Source: Forficula auricularia (Eukaryota > Arthropoda > Insecta > Dermaptera > Forficulidae). Taken from it: a stretch of DNA of 64,000 nt. The DNA lies in NCBI GenBank assembly GCA_024734495.1, contig JALMQS010000187.1:11337300-11401299 (forward strand), written 5' to 3'. The notes under the pieces were generated by a model that was not told the origin of the DNA, searched no databases, and saw only the letters and a list, made by a program, of their open reading frames with translations. A program made the position numbers and the translations under genes. Positions 38,601-53,600 of the stretch are shown here, one piece after another (position 1 is the first letter of the stretch; each line of letters begins with the position of its first letter).

Positions 38601-41600
38601 CAAAGACTTTACAAACCGACATACAACTGGCCTTAAGGATAACTTGAAAACAGAATGTCGTAGAAAGTTCGTTATGGTGGCATTTTTTTTATTAATTTTC
38701 TTATTTACTTGATGTGTGGGATTACTAGCTGCCATCAAGGAACTGGAACTCTCTCCCAGCCTCCATCTTTCCCAGCACTTATAACCTTATTATTATTATA
38801 TTATTTTATTTATAAGCTAATAAAAAACTCTGTATATGTTTTTATTTTAAATTTTTTGAAGAAATTAAATTACATTAAGAGTAGAAATTTTTATTTAAAT
38901 CACACATAACAATTATTATTATTTATTGAACACGAACAAATAATACGATTCAACTACGACGTTTCGATCGGATTATGCTTCACAATTCACGTCACATGGG
39001 CTCAAGGAGTCATGTTGGGGAGTGAACTTTGGACCCTGCAATAGAGAGTACTAGTTATTGTACAAGCACCTAATAGCTAAAAGGGAAATCCTAGAAGTAT
39101 CGAATTGAAAAATATATTTTCCAATTTAAGGAAACAGGTCGTAGCTTGTTTACGGACAAGTCTGAGCTTGTTGTCGAACCCCTCGCAATCATCATCATCA
39201 TCATCATTGAGTATACAGTCCTAAGACTGGTTTGATGCAACAATCCGTCTCCACTCGACTCTGTCCCCCGCCAGCTGTTTAACCCTCTAAATGTCTGGCA
39301 TCCCATATCCCCAATTATTTGGTTGAAATATTCTAATCTGGGTCTTCCCCTTTTCTTTTCCCACCCCCGCCCTCCAAGATATCCCTAAGCAGTCCCCCAT
39401 GTCTCAGTGTGTGCCCCATCATCTGACCTCTTCTCTTCTTCAGACTCTTCCACAAGGTTCTTCTTTCTCCGATTCTTCCATCTCCTCGCAATATAAAATT
39501 AAATATATTCTAATTCCTATATTATAAACTCTATCTGAATAAGTGTATTAAAAGAAATTCTCTTTTAATATATGTTTTATAAACGATAGTTGATTCAAAA
39601 GATAGACCATGTTCTAAAAAAAATAGGGGGCGGGGGTCAGAGACGCCACACACACATAGAACTTTATTTAGACGAAAAATGAATAAAATTGGACACATTT
39701 ATATATTTTTTAATTTCAATCTTCCAGTATTCAAAAATGATTTTTTTCGATATAATTAATTAATATCTCAAAAAAATATGATTGTTACGGAATTATCTGT
39801 AAAATTTTTAATTTGTTTCACGAAAACAAAAATTTCCATTACTATTAACAGAATCACCCATGTTTAGTATAGTCAACGAATGGGTTATAGAAGCTAGTAA
39901 ACCCACACATCAAGTAAATAAGAAAATTAAAAAAAAAAAATCCCACCAGCACAGTCAACAAATATGTTATAGAAAACATTTTAGTCTTATGGAACGTATT
40001 TGGGCTAGTTAGGAGGTAAAAATACTAAAAGTTCCCAATCCTAGCTACCGGGCTTAGGGGTGGAAGAGGGGTGGAAATGTCCAGTCTTTTGGTTTTTTGC
40101 TTATATATTAGAAACGGTGGGTCGTAAGAAAAAAGTTATTCTGAGCAAAATAAAGGCTTATAATATTTACTACAAGATTGTTTCTATTAAATTTTTCTCT
40201 ATTCCTTATGGTTTTTGAGATATTTGCTCTCGAATTTCGTTTATGCATGAAAAAAATAAAATTTCCGATACTTTTGTCTCTATCACCTCAGCCTTTCGTT
40301 TTACAGTAAAACTCCTCAGGAAAGAAGTTGTAGACCATTCAATTTCCTTTAAAATGATATATACATTTATGATTTTATTTTTAAATCTTCTGGAGTTATC
40401 GCAATTTAAAAATTTCAAGTCGATTATGTTAGAAAACCCCCAAATAGCCGAGTAAATAGGGAGGTTTCAGCTTACATTAATTTCGGGAAAATATTTTTTC
40501 TAGGATCGTTTGGTATGGCGTTGGTATGCCAAATCTAAGTTTGTGGGAGGACAACTTTTGGTGGCCGAAAAACCTCCAAATTTTTGGACTTTAACCCAAA
40601 AACTCGCACTTTTCCCTTTTCTAATTCTTTAATTATCAATAATTGTTACGTTTTTAAATTATCTTATATTTAATAAGATTTTAATAATTTATTTATAAAC
40701 AAAATGACACCTTATTTTTCCAAGTTGGTTAATTATTAACCGAGTTATGGTAGTTTTAGTTATGGTTAGTTATTCTTAGGTAAATGAAAAAAGATGGTGC
40801 TGGATTTCAATCATCGATTGTTTGAATTTTCTGACAAGGGAGTTGAACAAATCGATGTAAGATGGCAGCATTGGGAAATGAATAAAGTTTAAATTCAAAT
40901 ATTCAAAATTCCATGATGCTCCAATTAACTATTACTAACTTGTAATAATGACAATAAAAAAACATCATAACTCGATTAATTGTAAACCGATTTTCAAAAT
41001 GAAGGTGTCATTTTATTCAGATTGTAGAAGCATAATAATTTTTCTTTAGATTGTTTTGAGTTTCTTTAAATTATTTATTTTCTTCAATGAATGAAAATTT
41101 TATATTTATAGAATTTTAAAATATTTTCGAAATGTAAAAGTGTCTAAAAAATTATAGGGAAGAAATACTTTTTAACCGACTTCAAAAAAGAAGGGGGTTC
41201 TCAATTCTACTGAATTTTTTTGTGCGTCTATGTTATCTCATATCTCCGCCAATTGTAAACTGATTTTGATGATTTTTTTGCATTGTGTTCAGTCTAGTTT
41301 CCGATTGGTCCCGTTTTTTTCATTGGTATTGGACCATTTTTTGATATGTTTGTTCAGACATAGCTTCTTTGTTTATGAACCGATTATAATGATACTTTTT
41401 TTATTGGAAAGAGGGTACCTTAGGGGTGGTACCATATCAATTTAGTCAAGTTCTAAAGATATGATGAATGACGAAATAACGTAAATCTCCAATTCTTATG
41501 ATCAAATAATCGAAATTATAATAAATAAAATCTTTTATAAAAAAAATCTTAAAACATTCATTTAAAACCTTCAAACATTTCGAGAGAATTTCTATATTCA

Positions 41601-44600
41601 TGAATTGAATTTTATTATCATTTTCTGATTTATTCGCCCGACGCTTTCTCTTACGCGATGCATGCAAGGTATTATATTAACTCACTATTTATAACATCAC
41701 TAAAAAGAGAAAAATAAAAATAATTTTTATAAAAAAAAAAAAAAAAATCGACTTTAAAAAAATTAAATGCAACAAATAAAATAATAATAATTTAAAAATA
41801 AAATAAAATGCACTAAAAGGTATAAAATAATTATTATCTTATTTAGTTACAACTAAACGACGAAATATTAACATGAAATTACTTTTTGAAGTCGGTGCCA
41901 AACATATACGTTTTATGAATCGCACTCGACGGATCTTACTTAGTACGTTTGGCGGGTACGGTTGCTTATATAGTTTATTTGGCACCGACTTCAAAAAGTA
42001 ATTTCATGTTAATATTTCGTCGTTTAGTTGTAACTAAATAAGATAATTATTTTATACCTTTTAGTTCATTTTATTTTATTTTTAAGTTATTATTATTTTA
42101 TTTGTTGCATTTAATTTTTTTGAAGTCGGTTATTATTAGCAAAATAAAATTCTTGTTATTCTGGATATCTATAAATCTAAGAGTTTTATCAAAAAAGAGG
42201 TCCAAGTAAACGTTCAATTCAATAAAATTTCCAAGAGAATGAGATAGAAATCAAGTTTCTAATATCATTGTTTTTTATTTTATCAAGGGAAAACTGAGAT
42301 TTTTTGCAAAAATTGCAGGTTTTCAAAACTTCAACCTAATTGCGGCAATGGTTACCATCATCCAATTAAGATGGAACTTTATTTTAATTGTAGCAAATTT
42401 AATCTAATTTAAAAATGTGTAGTATGGTCTTTGTCGAAAACGTGCTCCATCATGGACCCCCACACTTTAGAAATCGCAAACTAAGATTTGGCACGCCCAC
42501 ACCATACAAAACGATCCTAGAAAATTATATTTTCCCGCAATCAATGTAAGCTGAAACACCCTCTATATACTGGTTTATTGCGGGGTTTTCTAACAAAATG
42601 TATAAATCGACCTGAAATTTTTAAATTGCGATAACTCCAGATGATTTGAAAATAAAATCATAAATGTATATACGATTTTAAAGAAAATTGAGTGGTCTAT
42701 AACTTCTTATTCTGAGGACTTTTACTATAAAACGAAAGGATGAGGTGATAGAGACAAAAGTTTGACAAAAAATATAGGAAATTTTATTTTTTTCATGCAT
42801 AAACGATAATCGTGGGCGAATATCTCAAAAACCATAAAGAATAGAGAAAAATTTAATAGATGCAATCTTGTAGTAAATATTATAAGCTTTTATTTTGATA
42901 AGCATAACTTTTTCCAAACGACTCACCGTTTTTGAGATATAAGCAAAAAACCAAAAACAGGACATTTCCACCCCTAAGCCCGGTAGCTAGGACTGGGGAC
43001 TTTTAGTATCTTTACCTCCTACCTAGCCCAAACACATTCCATAAGGAAAAAATTCTCTCTAAAATATTTTCTATACCCCCTTTTTGAGCGTTCGTTGACT
43101 GGACTAAATTGGTTAATGGTAACGTTTAGTATTGCCCCCATGTGGTAGAAATTGAAATTAACGCAATCGGGTCACTGTTACAAATCTTAAATCCATAATC
43201 AAAGAATATTAAACTTTTATTGGATTATTTAAACTTTACTAGAAATTATAGTAGTTTTTTGTATTTGTTTATGCCATTTAAAAAAATAATAATAATAAAT
43301 TGGCTTTCAAAAGACCCTAATGATATAGTTCAACCTTTCACCACCAGTAGGCGAATTTAATTTTCTTAGAAGGTGAATGTGACTTGAATGGCCCATTTTT
43401 TATTTTAATACACTATAAGTTTGAAAAAATCACTAAATTGAGTTGAATTGATGATTATAGGAATGGATATTCGTTCTCTGCCACCTATGGACGGCATCTC
43501 GCAATGGGAAACTTTAACGCGGGGTCGTCTCTCTGCACGAAATTCGGTTCTACACCAAATCCTCGATGAAGAGGGCATTGCCGGACTTCGATACGGCGAT
43601 TGGAAATACGTTCAAGGTATTAATTAACAAGATAAGAAAAGAAATACTTGAATAAATATGGAATATTTTCAATATAATGTGGAATATTCAATTTTTTTCC
43701 CCCTCGAGTGATTTTGATTTTCTTGCAATCATGATATGATTTTCTAGGGGAAAAAAATAATCTAAACAAATGCAATGAAGAATGATTATTCCTCAAATAT
43801 TAGATGAAAATCGATGGCTATTGTTGATTCTAAGTCAACAGTGACTTCAAATAGCCAGAGATATCTGAATAATAATCACTATTGGCTCTAAGTATTTTTT
43901 TTCATAGTTTCATTTTTACAGATTTTATGGTTTTTTAAATTTTCGATTTTTTACAATTTTTGGCTACTTTCCATCACAATAACACGAAAAACTAACTGTT
44001 CTATAATGAACAAGTTTTTAACTTAGATTCTAAAAAAATAGTTTAATTTGAAGACAATCGCATTATATAAGTTTTTTTGTTCACTTTTTCTATGAATTTT
44101 CTATATGAAGGCCTTTTTTTTAATTCTATATACTTATTTTTACAAAATTTTCTAGCGAATGAAGAAGTTAAGGGTATAGGTATTTTTTAGATTTTTTTTT
44201 TTTATTTTTATCGGCCTTCTGGAAATAAAGTCCATTTTAGCCATTACTCTTGAAATGTATGTGTGTGTGTGAAAATTGGTGAAGGGATCAGATTATAATA
44301 GCCTGTCGAAATATTTGAAGCGCGCCGGGCTTGAACGCTCGCTAGCTTGATTTAAAGGCAAATTTTCAAACCAGTCGGCCAAGCTGAACCTTCTTTAGAG
44401 AAGTTATAGGCTAGAATATAGCAGAAATAATTTTTTTTAATGAAATTTTAAATTAAGGGTAGTCACCCCCTTTAGGAAATGAAGGGTTGATCAGAAAACT
44501 TATTTCAGTTCATATTTACACTTAGTCATTTGAAAATGATCTAGAATCTAGTAGAATCATTTTTTCAGTGAAATTTTAAATTAAGGGTAGTCACCCCTTT

Positions 44601-47600
44601 AGGAAATGAAGGGTTAATCAGAAAACTTATTTCAATTCATATTTACACTTAGTCATTTGAAATTGTTCTAGAATCTAGTAGAATAATTTTTTCAGTGAAA
44701 TTTTAAATTAAGGGTAGTCACCCCTTTAGGGAATGAAGGGTTGATCAGAAAACATATTTCAGTTCATATTTATACTTAGTCATTTGAAATTGTTCTAGAA
44801 TCTAGTTGAATCAATTTTTTTAGTGAAATTTTAAATTAAGGGTAGTCACCCCCTTTAGGAGATGGATGGTTGATCAAAAAACTTATTTCAGTTGATATTT
44901 ACACTTGACAATTTCGAATTTCTCTAGAATCTAGTAGAATATTTTTTTAGTGAAATTTTAAATTAAGGGTAGTCACCCCCTTTATGGAATGAAGGGTTGA
45001 TCAGAAAAATTATCTCAATTCATATTTACACTTAGTGATTAGGAATTGCGCTAGAATCTAGTAGAACTCATTTCTTTTATCAATTTTCAAATTAAGGGTA
45101 GTCACACCCTTTAAGGGGTAAAGGGTTGATCGAAAAATTTATTTCAGACCATATTCTTACTTAGTGATTTGGAAATTGCCGTAGAATTTATTAAAAATCA
45201 TTACTTTTATGAAATTTCTAATTAAGGGTAGTCACCCTCTTTATGGAATTAAGGGTTGATGAGAAAATTTATTTCAGGGCATATTCATAATTACTGGTTT
45301 GGAATTTCCTTGAAATGAATGGATATTACCAAAATTTGGCCGGATATTATTATCTATTAGAATTTTTTTTTTTGCTTAGGCGGTCACCCATCCAAAAATC
45401 AGTCACTAATCATGTGGCTTAACTTGTCTCCTCATTTAGTATATCCTATATGCATTGGCTTATTAAATAAAAATTTCACAAAAATATCAATCTCTACTTT
45501 GCCTTGATTTCTATTGCGTTGTGATCTCGGTTCGCTTCGGTTCGGTTCGGTTCGGTTCGGTTCGGTTTAACTCTTAACCGATGGGAACCGAGAAATGAAA
45601 AATCCAATTCGCCTATTCATTGAAGCAAGCAGTGGATCTCAGGACTTGGAATTTTTTATGTGGAAAAATCTTAAAACCTCTCTAACTTAAAAACCATTAA
45701 TCGGAGAGATTTTATACAAAGGACCTTTTTTGTAGAAAATCAAATTTTCTACAAATTTGTTTTTTAGGTTTATTCGATTAAGTTTATACTTTAGCCAATA
45801 ATAAAGAATCTTTATGTTGAAAAATCTTTAAGCCTTTCTATCTTCTAAACCATTAATTGGAGAGATTTTATTCAGAGAATGTTTTTTGTAGAGACTTTAA
45901 TTTGCTACAAATTATCTCTTTAGGTTTATTCGATTAAGTTAATATTTTAGCCAATAACAGAGAATTATTTATGTTGAAAAATCTTTACCCTCCTCTAACT
46001 TGAAAACCACTACTCAGAGAGATTTGATTCAAAGAATATTTTTTGTAGAAACTTTAATTTGCTACAAATTTTCTCTTTAGGTATATTTGATTAAGTTAAT
46101 ATTTTAGCCAATAATAGAGAATTTTTTATGTTGAAAAATCTTTGCCCTCCTCTAACTTGAAAACCATTAATCGGAGAGATTTTATTTAAACGATCTTTTT
46201 TGTAGAGAATTGAATTTTCTATAAATTTTCTCTTTAGATTTATTCCATTAAGTTTGTATTTTAGCCAATAATAGAGAATTTTTAATTTTGAAAAATCTTT
46301 AAACCACTTTAACTTGAAAACCATTAATCGGAGAGATTTTATTCAAGGGACCTTTTTTGTAGAAAATTGAATTTAAATTTAAATTAAAAATAGATGAAAA
46401 ATGATACGCGAAATTATTTTTGTAGAACAGATAGATAATACTTTTTTAGTTATTGTGATGGAAATAAGCCAGAAATTCTAAAAAATTGAAAATTCAATAA
46501 GCCATGTGTAAAACCTATAAAAATGAAATTTCGGAAAAACAAAAACAAAAATACCTGTTGATCATTTTTGGTGTAGAAAAACAGAAAATTATTTCAGGAA
46601 AATCAAAGTCAGTTGAAGGAAAAAAAAAAAATGAAAATTTCACGTGAAATAATACCCTATATTTGAATATGTACCTAATGATTATTTTTTTATTTTTTTT
46701 TTAAAGGCGCATCTGATGATCCTGATGCGGATTCTTGGCTTGGCGAGTCAGGGGTGAATTCCTCAGAATATGACCCTCAACTAGTGCTTGAATCGCCGGC
46801 TGCAGCAGCCATTCTCGCTTATCAGACACAACTTCAAATTAAATTAAACAAAAATGATAAAAGTAAATAATTAATTATCATTATTATTATATATTACTCA
46901 CAGAAAATACGTACTTTCATAGACGATATTTCATTACAAATATATAATTTCATAAAAAAACAAATAAATAAATAAAGTTTGTTCGATTTCAGACAGAAAT
47001 GAAAATCTTCTAGGTGTATATATGTTGCAGTAAAAAACCTGTTTTTTAGTAACAGGTTCTTACTAGTTAAAACGCGTTTCACTTAATACCTTTGTGGCAA
47101 TTTACTGATGTTGGTTGAGTTTGATCCAAAGGTCTAGAATCTTCATTTTTGACCTTCCGCCTCATTTTTAACCGACTTCATAAAAGGAGGAGGTTCTCTA
47201 TTTGACTGAATTTTTTTTTTGTGCCTATGCTACCTCATATCTCCGCCAATTGTCAACCGACTTTGAAAAAAAATTTTGCATTGGGTCCAGTCTAGCTTCC
47301 GTTTGGTCCCATTTTTTTTACGTTTTTTTTTTCATAGGTATTAGACCTTTTTTTAACCGACTTCAAAAAAGGAGGAGGTTCTCTATTCGATTGAATTTTT
47401 TTTTTATTTTTTTTATTTTTTTTGTGCCTATGTTACCTCATATCTCCGCCCATTGTCAACCGATTTTGAAAATTTTTTTGCATTGGGTCCAGTCTAGCTT
47501 CCGATTGGTCCCATTTTTTTCGATTTTTTTTCATAGGTATTAGACCTTTTTTATTAGGTTTGTTTAGGTTTGTTTAGACCTAACCTCTTTGTTTATGAAC

Positions 47601-50600
47601 CGATTTCGATGGTTCTTTTTTTATCCGAAAGGGGGTGTCTTAGGGATGGTGTCATATTAATTTGGTCAAGTTCTGATGATATGTACACTATTAATAACAT
47701 CACTAAAAGAGAAAAATAAAAATAATTTTTAAGAAAAAATAAAAACCGACTTCAAAAAATTAAATGTAACAAATAAAATACACTAAAAGGTATAAAATAA
47801 TTATTATCTTATTTAGTTACAACTAAACGACGAAATATTAACATGAAATTACTTTTTGAAGTCGGTGCCAAACATATACCTTTTATGAACGCACTCGACG
47901 GATCTTACTTAGTACGTTTGGTGGGAAATAGGTATAGTTTGTTTGGTACCGACTTCAAAAAGTAATTTCATGTTAATATTTCGTCGTTTAGTTGTAACTA
48001 AATAAGATAATAATTATTTTATACATTTTAGTGTATTTTATTTGTTGCATTTAATTTTTTGAAGTCGGTTTTTATTTTTTTCTTAAAAATTATTTTTATG
48101 GGTGTTTATTTTCAAAAATTTTAAACGAAAATGTCAAAAATTACATCCTCATCAACTTTGCTTCTAATGAAGGTGTAATTTTTGACATTTTCGTTCAAAA
48201 AAATTTTGAAAATAAACATCCAAAAAGAGGTTGAAGGTTAAAAAAAGAAGATTCTAGACCTTTGGACCAAACTCAACCAACATCAGTAAATTCTAGTTGC
48301 CACAAAGTTATTCAATGAAACGCGTTTTAACTAGTAAGAATCCGTTCTTACTAAAAACGGGTTTAAAAACGGAAATAATTGCTATATCACTAAGAATTGT
48401 TTTTGACCGAGCTTATTTGAAAAAGATATTTATCGCGAGACTACTGCGGATTACGCTATTGGAGTCTGCGGAGTCTTAAGTCTGGACCAAGAGAGAAAAA
48501 GATATGATCCATTTAGCTACAATCCAACGTCATTTCGCGTATAGCCCGCTAGACATTAGGATGGATCACCAAGTGAATTTGAAATCTCAGATGTTATATA
48601 TTTAATCACCCAGTCCAGAGCGCTCTGTCTATTAGCATATATGTTAGATATGTTAGATGCTTGCCATAAATTAATCGAATGCGGGCTCATCGAAGAGATG
48701 TCTCTGCCCTTTCCCCTTTCTATAGATACTATCACGGCAGGTGCTCTGATGAGATAAAATCAATAATTCCCCCCAAAGCATGCTTTGCACGTAGCACGCG
48801 TTTTGCCGACTCCCAACACTCTTTCTCGGTCAAATTAGAAAAGTGCCGGACCACTTCATTCGCCAATACATATATCCCCATGACTTCAAGGAACTGGAAC
48901 TCTCTCCCAGCCTCTATCTTTCCCAGCACCTATAATCTTCAAACCTTCAAAACCGGAGTGCATAGACACCTACGTCTACACCCTCTCACTTAATCAACTT
49001 TCTTCTCTTCGGTAATGCAAGGGTCTTTCGAGATCCATAGGGGCTGCATCTTTACTGGTGCACCCCTTCTTGTATTCGATTGCATTAAAAAAAAAACAAA
49101 AAAAAAAAACGCGAAATGGCGTTGGATTGTAGCTAAGTGGATCACATCTTTTTCTCTCTTGGTCCAGACTTAAGACTCCGCAGACTCCAATAGCGTAATC
49201 CGCAGTAGTCTCGCGATAAATATCTTTTTCAAATAAGCGTGGCCAAAAACAACTCTCATTGATATAGCAATTATTCTTTGTTATATTAATTAGAAAAATT
49301 ATAAAAATTTATTTAAAATCATTATTTCAAGTTAAAAATATATAAGTTCAAATATTATTTTCACTCAATATTTGACAAAAATTCCCTACATTTGATTCGC
49401 GATTGAATCAAATGTAGAAAACATTCGACTAAACAATATTATTCCCATTAGCACTTTTGGACTCTCTGCTATCTTTTGACCACTGTACAATCTAAAAACG
49501 ATTAGATATTCACATAGACCCTTAGGATTGTTACTGGGAATACCTATTGAAGCAACTAAGTCAACAACAACAGCATAAATTGGTACTTAGGCCCTTTTGA
49601 TTTAAAACTCTTCAATTTTGTTTATTTTCTGTATAAAAACAAAAAAAATTCTTTTAAAAAATAAATTTTTTTATGTTCACTATACGCAGGTATTCTTTGA
49701 CTTACGACCAAGATAGGTTTTCCTAGACATTGGTCTTAAGTAGAATAGTTCGTAAAAGTCAGGTTTCATAAAAAACAAAAAAATAAAAACAAAGAATAAC
49801 ATTAAAAAGATTTATTTTGATTAGTTATATCCATCGATTAAATTATTAAAGATGTTATAAGGAAATAAGGACTATATTTTTTATGCAGATAATTTATATT
49901 TTATTGCCAAGCTTAAAAAAAATTCAATCTGATTTATGTTGACTTGCCTTGATATATTTACTAAGAAAGAATAATTGAGCCGTTTATTTTGAAAGTGGCC
50001 TAACTCCATTTTCCAAAAAAATCGAGTTAGCAACCTTAATATTTACATGATGTTTTCATTCTGAAGCAACCTAGAACTTTATTTTCTTCAATTTTAAAAT
50101 TTAATGTTATAAAAAAAAAATTAAATAAACATATAATAAATGTTGATCTCCAATGCTTTGGGGGGCGGTCGCCCCCATCGCCCCCCCCCCACCTGGATCC
50201 GCGCATGTATCATAGACGGTACTATTACGCATTATTTCTAGTTGGGTCAAATCCGTACTCAAAAATGTGTCACCAGCTCTTGGACTATATACATAATAAA
50301 CAGTTTTCCGGGGATTCCCTAATATATGTTACATAAATTTTAGGGAAATTCCCGCAAATCTTTCATTTATGTAATATGCACTTGTTTTGAAGAGACAAAC
50401 ACAAGGTCATAAATGCGAACTGTGGAAAGTCGAGACTATACCTGTATAAGGTTTTATTGTAGACCAATACACCAAATCCTAATAGAAGAAATCAAAATGA
50501 AAATAAACAAGAATAAAACCAAGGTCCTAGTATGTACAAAAAAAGAACAAACGAGACAGGAATGCATCAAAATTAACCAAGAAAACCTAGAAGGAGTTAA

Positions 50601-53600
50601 GGAATTCCGCTACCTAGGAAGTAAAATAACATGGGATGGGAGGAGCGAAAACGAAATTAAATCGAGAATTGCCCAAGCAAAAATGGGGTTTAATTCAAAA
50701 ACAAAAACTACTATGCTCCTCCTCAATCAGCTTAGAAAACAGGAAGTTGCTATTGAAGACATATGTATGGAGCATAGCCATGTACGGGTGTGAAACCTGG
50801 ACAATTAGAAAAGCGGAGAGAAAGAGATTGGAGGCTTTCGAAATGTGGTGCTACAGAAGAATGATGAATATCAAATGGATGGATAAAATTACAAATGAAG
50901 AAGTTCTTGGAAGAATCGGAGAAAGAAGAACCTTGTGGAAGAGTCTGAAGAAGAGAAGAGGTCAGATGATGGGGCACACACTGAGACATGGGGGGACTGC
51001 TTAGGGATATCTTGGAGGGGAGATGGGAAAGAAAAGGGGAATGGGAAGACCCAGATTAGAATATTTCAACCAAATAATTGGGGATATGGGATGCCAGACA
51101 TTTAGAGAGGTCAAACAGCTGGCGGGGGACAGAGTCGAGTGGAGACGGATTGTTGCATCAAACCAGTCTTAGGACTGTATACTCAATGATGATGAATACA
51201 CCATAAATTCGTTCAATTTTTCAACCGTTTATGAAATATTAAGAAAAAAACACTTTTTTCGGCACTACTACAATACTGTTTGTTAATTTGTTTATTTTTT
51301 TCAGAAACCGACTCTCGGCCTCATTCAACGCCCGTATTGAATGAATCCCGAGTGCAGTTCTTGAGATCATCAGCGACTGTTGATTGTGGTCCCCCACCAA
51401 ATAATATTGAACAATTCGCCTGCGAATCTGACAAAAATCCATGTCTCTTCAATATACTAGAGGTAAACTATCTAACTACTAAACTAATCCTTTTTAGATA
51501 ACATTATTCAATACTCATATGAGGCGCCGATATTGCAGTGGTTAAGGCACTTTGATTCACTCGGAATCGAATCTCACCTTAGTCAGAACAATTTTAATCT
51601 TTGTCAGTCAAAAATACAAAGCACCTCACTAAAACCAGGGGAAGGCAATGGGAAACCACGTGTGTGAAAAATTTCCCAGAGAAAGCGACAATATGAGAGA
51701 ATACTCTCCATTGTAAACGACGACGCTGGGAATCGAGAAATGGCGCCTGAAGAAGAAAAATACTCATAATAATTTTTAAGAAAAAATAAAACCGACATCA
51801 AAAAAATTAAATACAACAAATAAAATACACTAAAAGGTATAAAATAATCATTATCTTATTTAGTTACAACTAAACGACGAAATATTAACATGAAATTACT
51901 TTTTGAAGTCGGTGCCAAACAAACTATACCTATAAGCGAGCATACCCTCCAAACGTACTAAGTAAGATCCGTCGAGTGCGATTCATAAAAGGTATATGTT
52001 TGGCACCGACTTCAAAAAGTAATTTCATGTTAATATTTCGTAGTTTAGATGTAACTAAATAAGATAATAATTATTTTATACCTTTTAGTGTATTTTATTT
52101 GTTGAATTTTTTTGAAGTCGGTTTTATTTTTTTCTTAAAAATTATTTTTATTTTTCTCTTTTTAGTGATGTTATTAATAGTGATCATAACATCAAAACTT
52201 GACCAAATTAATATGACACCATCCCTAAGACACCCCCTTTCCAATAAAAAAAGAATCATCGAAATCGGTTCATAAACAAAGAAGTTAGGCCTGAACAACC
52301 CTAACAAAAAAGGTCTAATACCAATGAAAAAAACGGGACCAATGGGAAGCTAGACTGAACCCAATGCAAAAAAAATTTCAAAATTGGTTCACAATTGGCG
52401 GAGATATGAGGTAACATAGACACAAAAAAAACTAAGTTGAATAGAGAACCTCCTCCTTTTTTGAAGTCAGTTAAAAAGAAGTATAAATCCCCTGATGGCT
52501 TAAAAAAAATAATACAAATCAAAAAATGTTACCGATTATTTATAATAATAATAATAAAAATAATTTGCCGAATAAAATTAACAAATTATTATTATTATTA
52601 TATTATAGCAATTATTATTTAGCTCTTTATTATGCAACAAAGGATTTATTTATTGTATTGCTCGGAAAGTGAAATCAATGTCAGAGGAAATTAAAATTCG
52701 TTTGTGACCATTTTCGATAAGATACGTTAGTTTAAATAAATAAATAAAACTGGGTGCATGTGGGAGGTGGAGTGGAGTTGTGGGGGATCCGGGGGTGGGG
52801 GTGGAAGTGGGGGTGCAGTGGGGGGCGAGGTTCATGGGGGGGTCAGGGGTTACTGTGCATTGCTATGTGGCTCCACGTACTAAATCTTTATTCCTCGACC
52901 TGCTTAGGGCCAGTTGAATGTCGGTTGGTAAACTCTTTTTAACCGTTGACAAAGGGTAAATCCCAAGGGCCGGTTGTATGTCGCAAAGTAAATGTTTTTT
53001 ACCACTAACACAGGATAGATGGTAAATGGAGGGGCTGGGATGGCCAATCAGAGGCCAGGCAGCCAGGCACCTGCTTAAACCAGTTGTATGTCGGTTGGTA
53101 GTCTCTTTTTAACCGTTGACGAAGGGTAATTCCTAAGGGCCGGTTGTATGTCGCAAAGTAAATGTTTTTTACCGCTAACACAGGATAGATGGTAAATGGA
53201 GGGACTGGGATGGCCAATCAGATGCCAGGCAGCCAGGCACCTGCTTAAACCAGTTGTATGTGGGTTGGTAAACTCTTTTTAACCGTTGACGAAGGGTAAT
53301 TTCTAAGGGCCGGTTGTATGTCGCAAAGTAAATGTTTTTTACCACTAACACAGGATAGATGGTAAATGGAGGGACTGGGATGGCCAATCAGATGCCAGGC
53401 AGCCAGGCACCTGCTTAAACCAGCTGTATATCGGTTGGTAAACTCTTTTTAACCGTTGACGAAGGGTAATTCTAAGGGCTGGTTGTATGTCGCAAAGTAA
53501 TGCTTTTTACCACTTACACTGTGTAAGTGGTAAAAAGCATTTGCTTTGCGACATACAACTGGCCCTTAGAATTCACCTTGTGTCCAAAGGTGAATTCTAA

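Noticed and set aside
38945..38995. Minus-strand GATCGAAACGTCGTA as another hammerhead
   Set aside because: The CUGANGA box is replaced by GTGAAGC and no stem II is visible; at best a decayed copy.
40206..40455. Overlapping 70-codon ORFs on both strands
   Set aside because: They lie in one arm of the large foldback and have no recognisable domain; chance frames.
44400..46385. CRISPR-like direct repeats
   Set aside because: Units are long, spacers are not unique and the sequence is eukaryotic; these are satellites.
52990..53390. Pair of 70-codon minus-strand ORFs almost identical to each other
   Set aside because: They are successive units of the 170-bp array, not duplicated genes.
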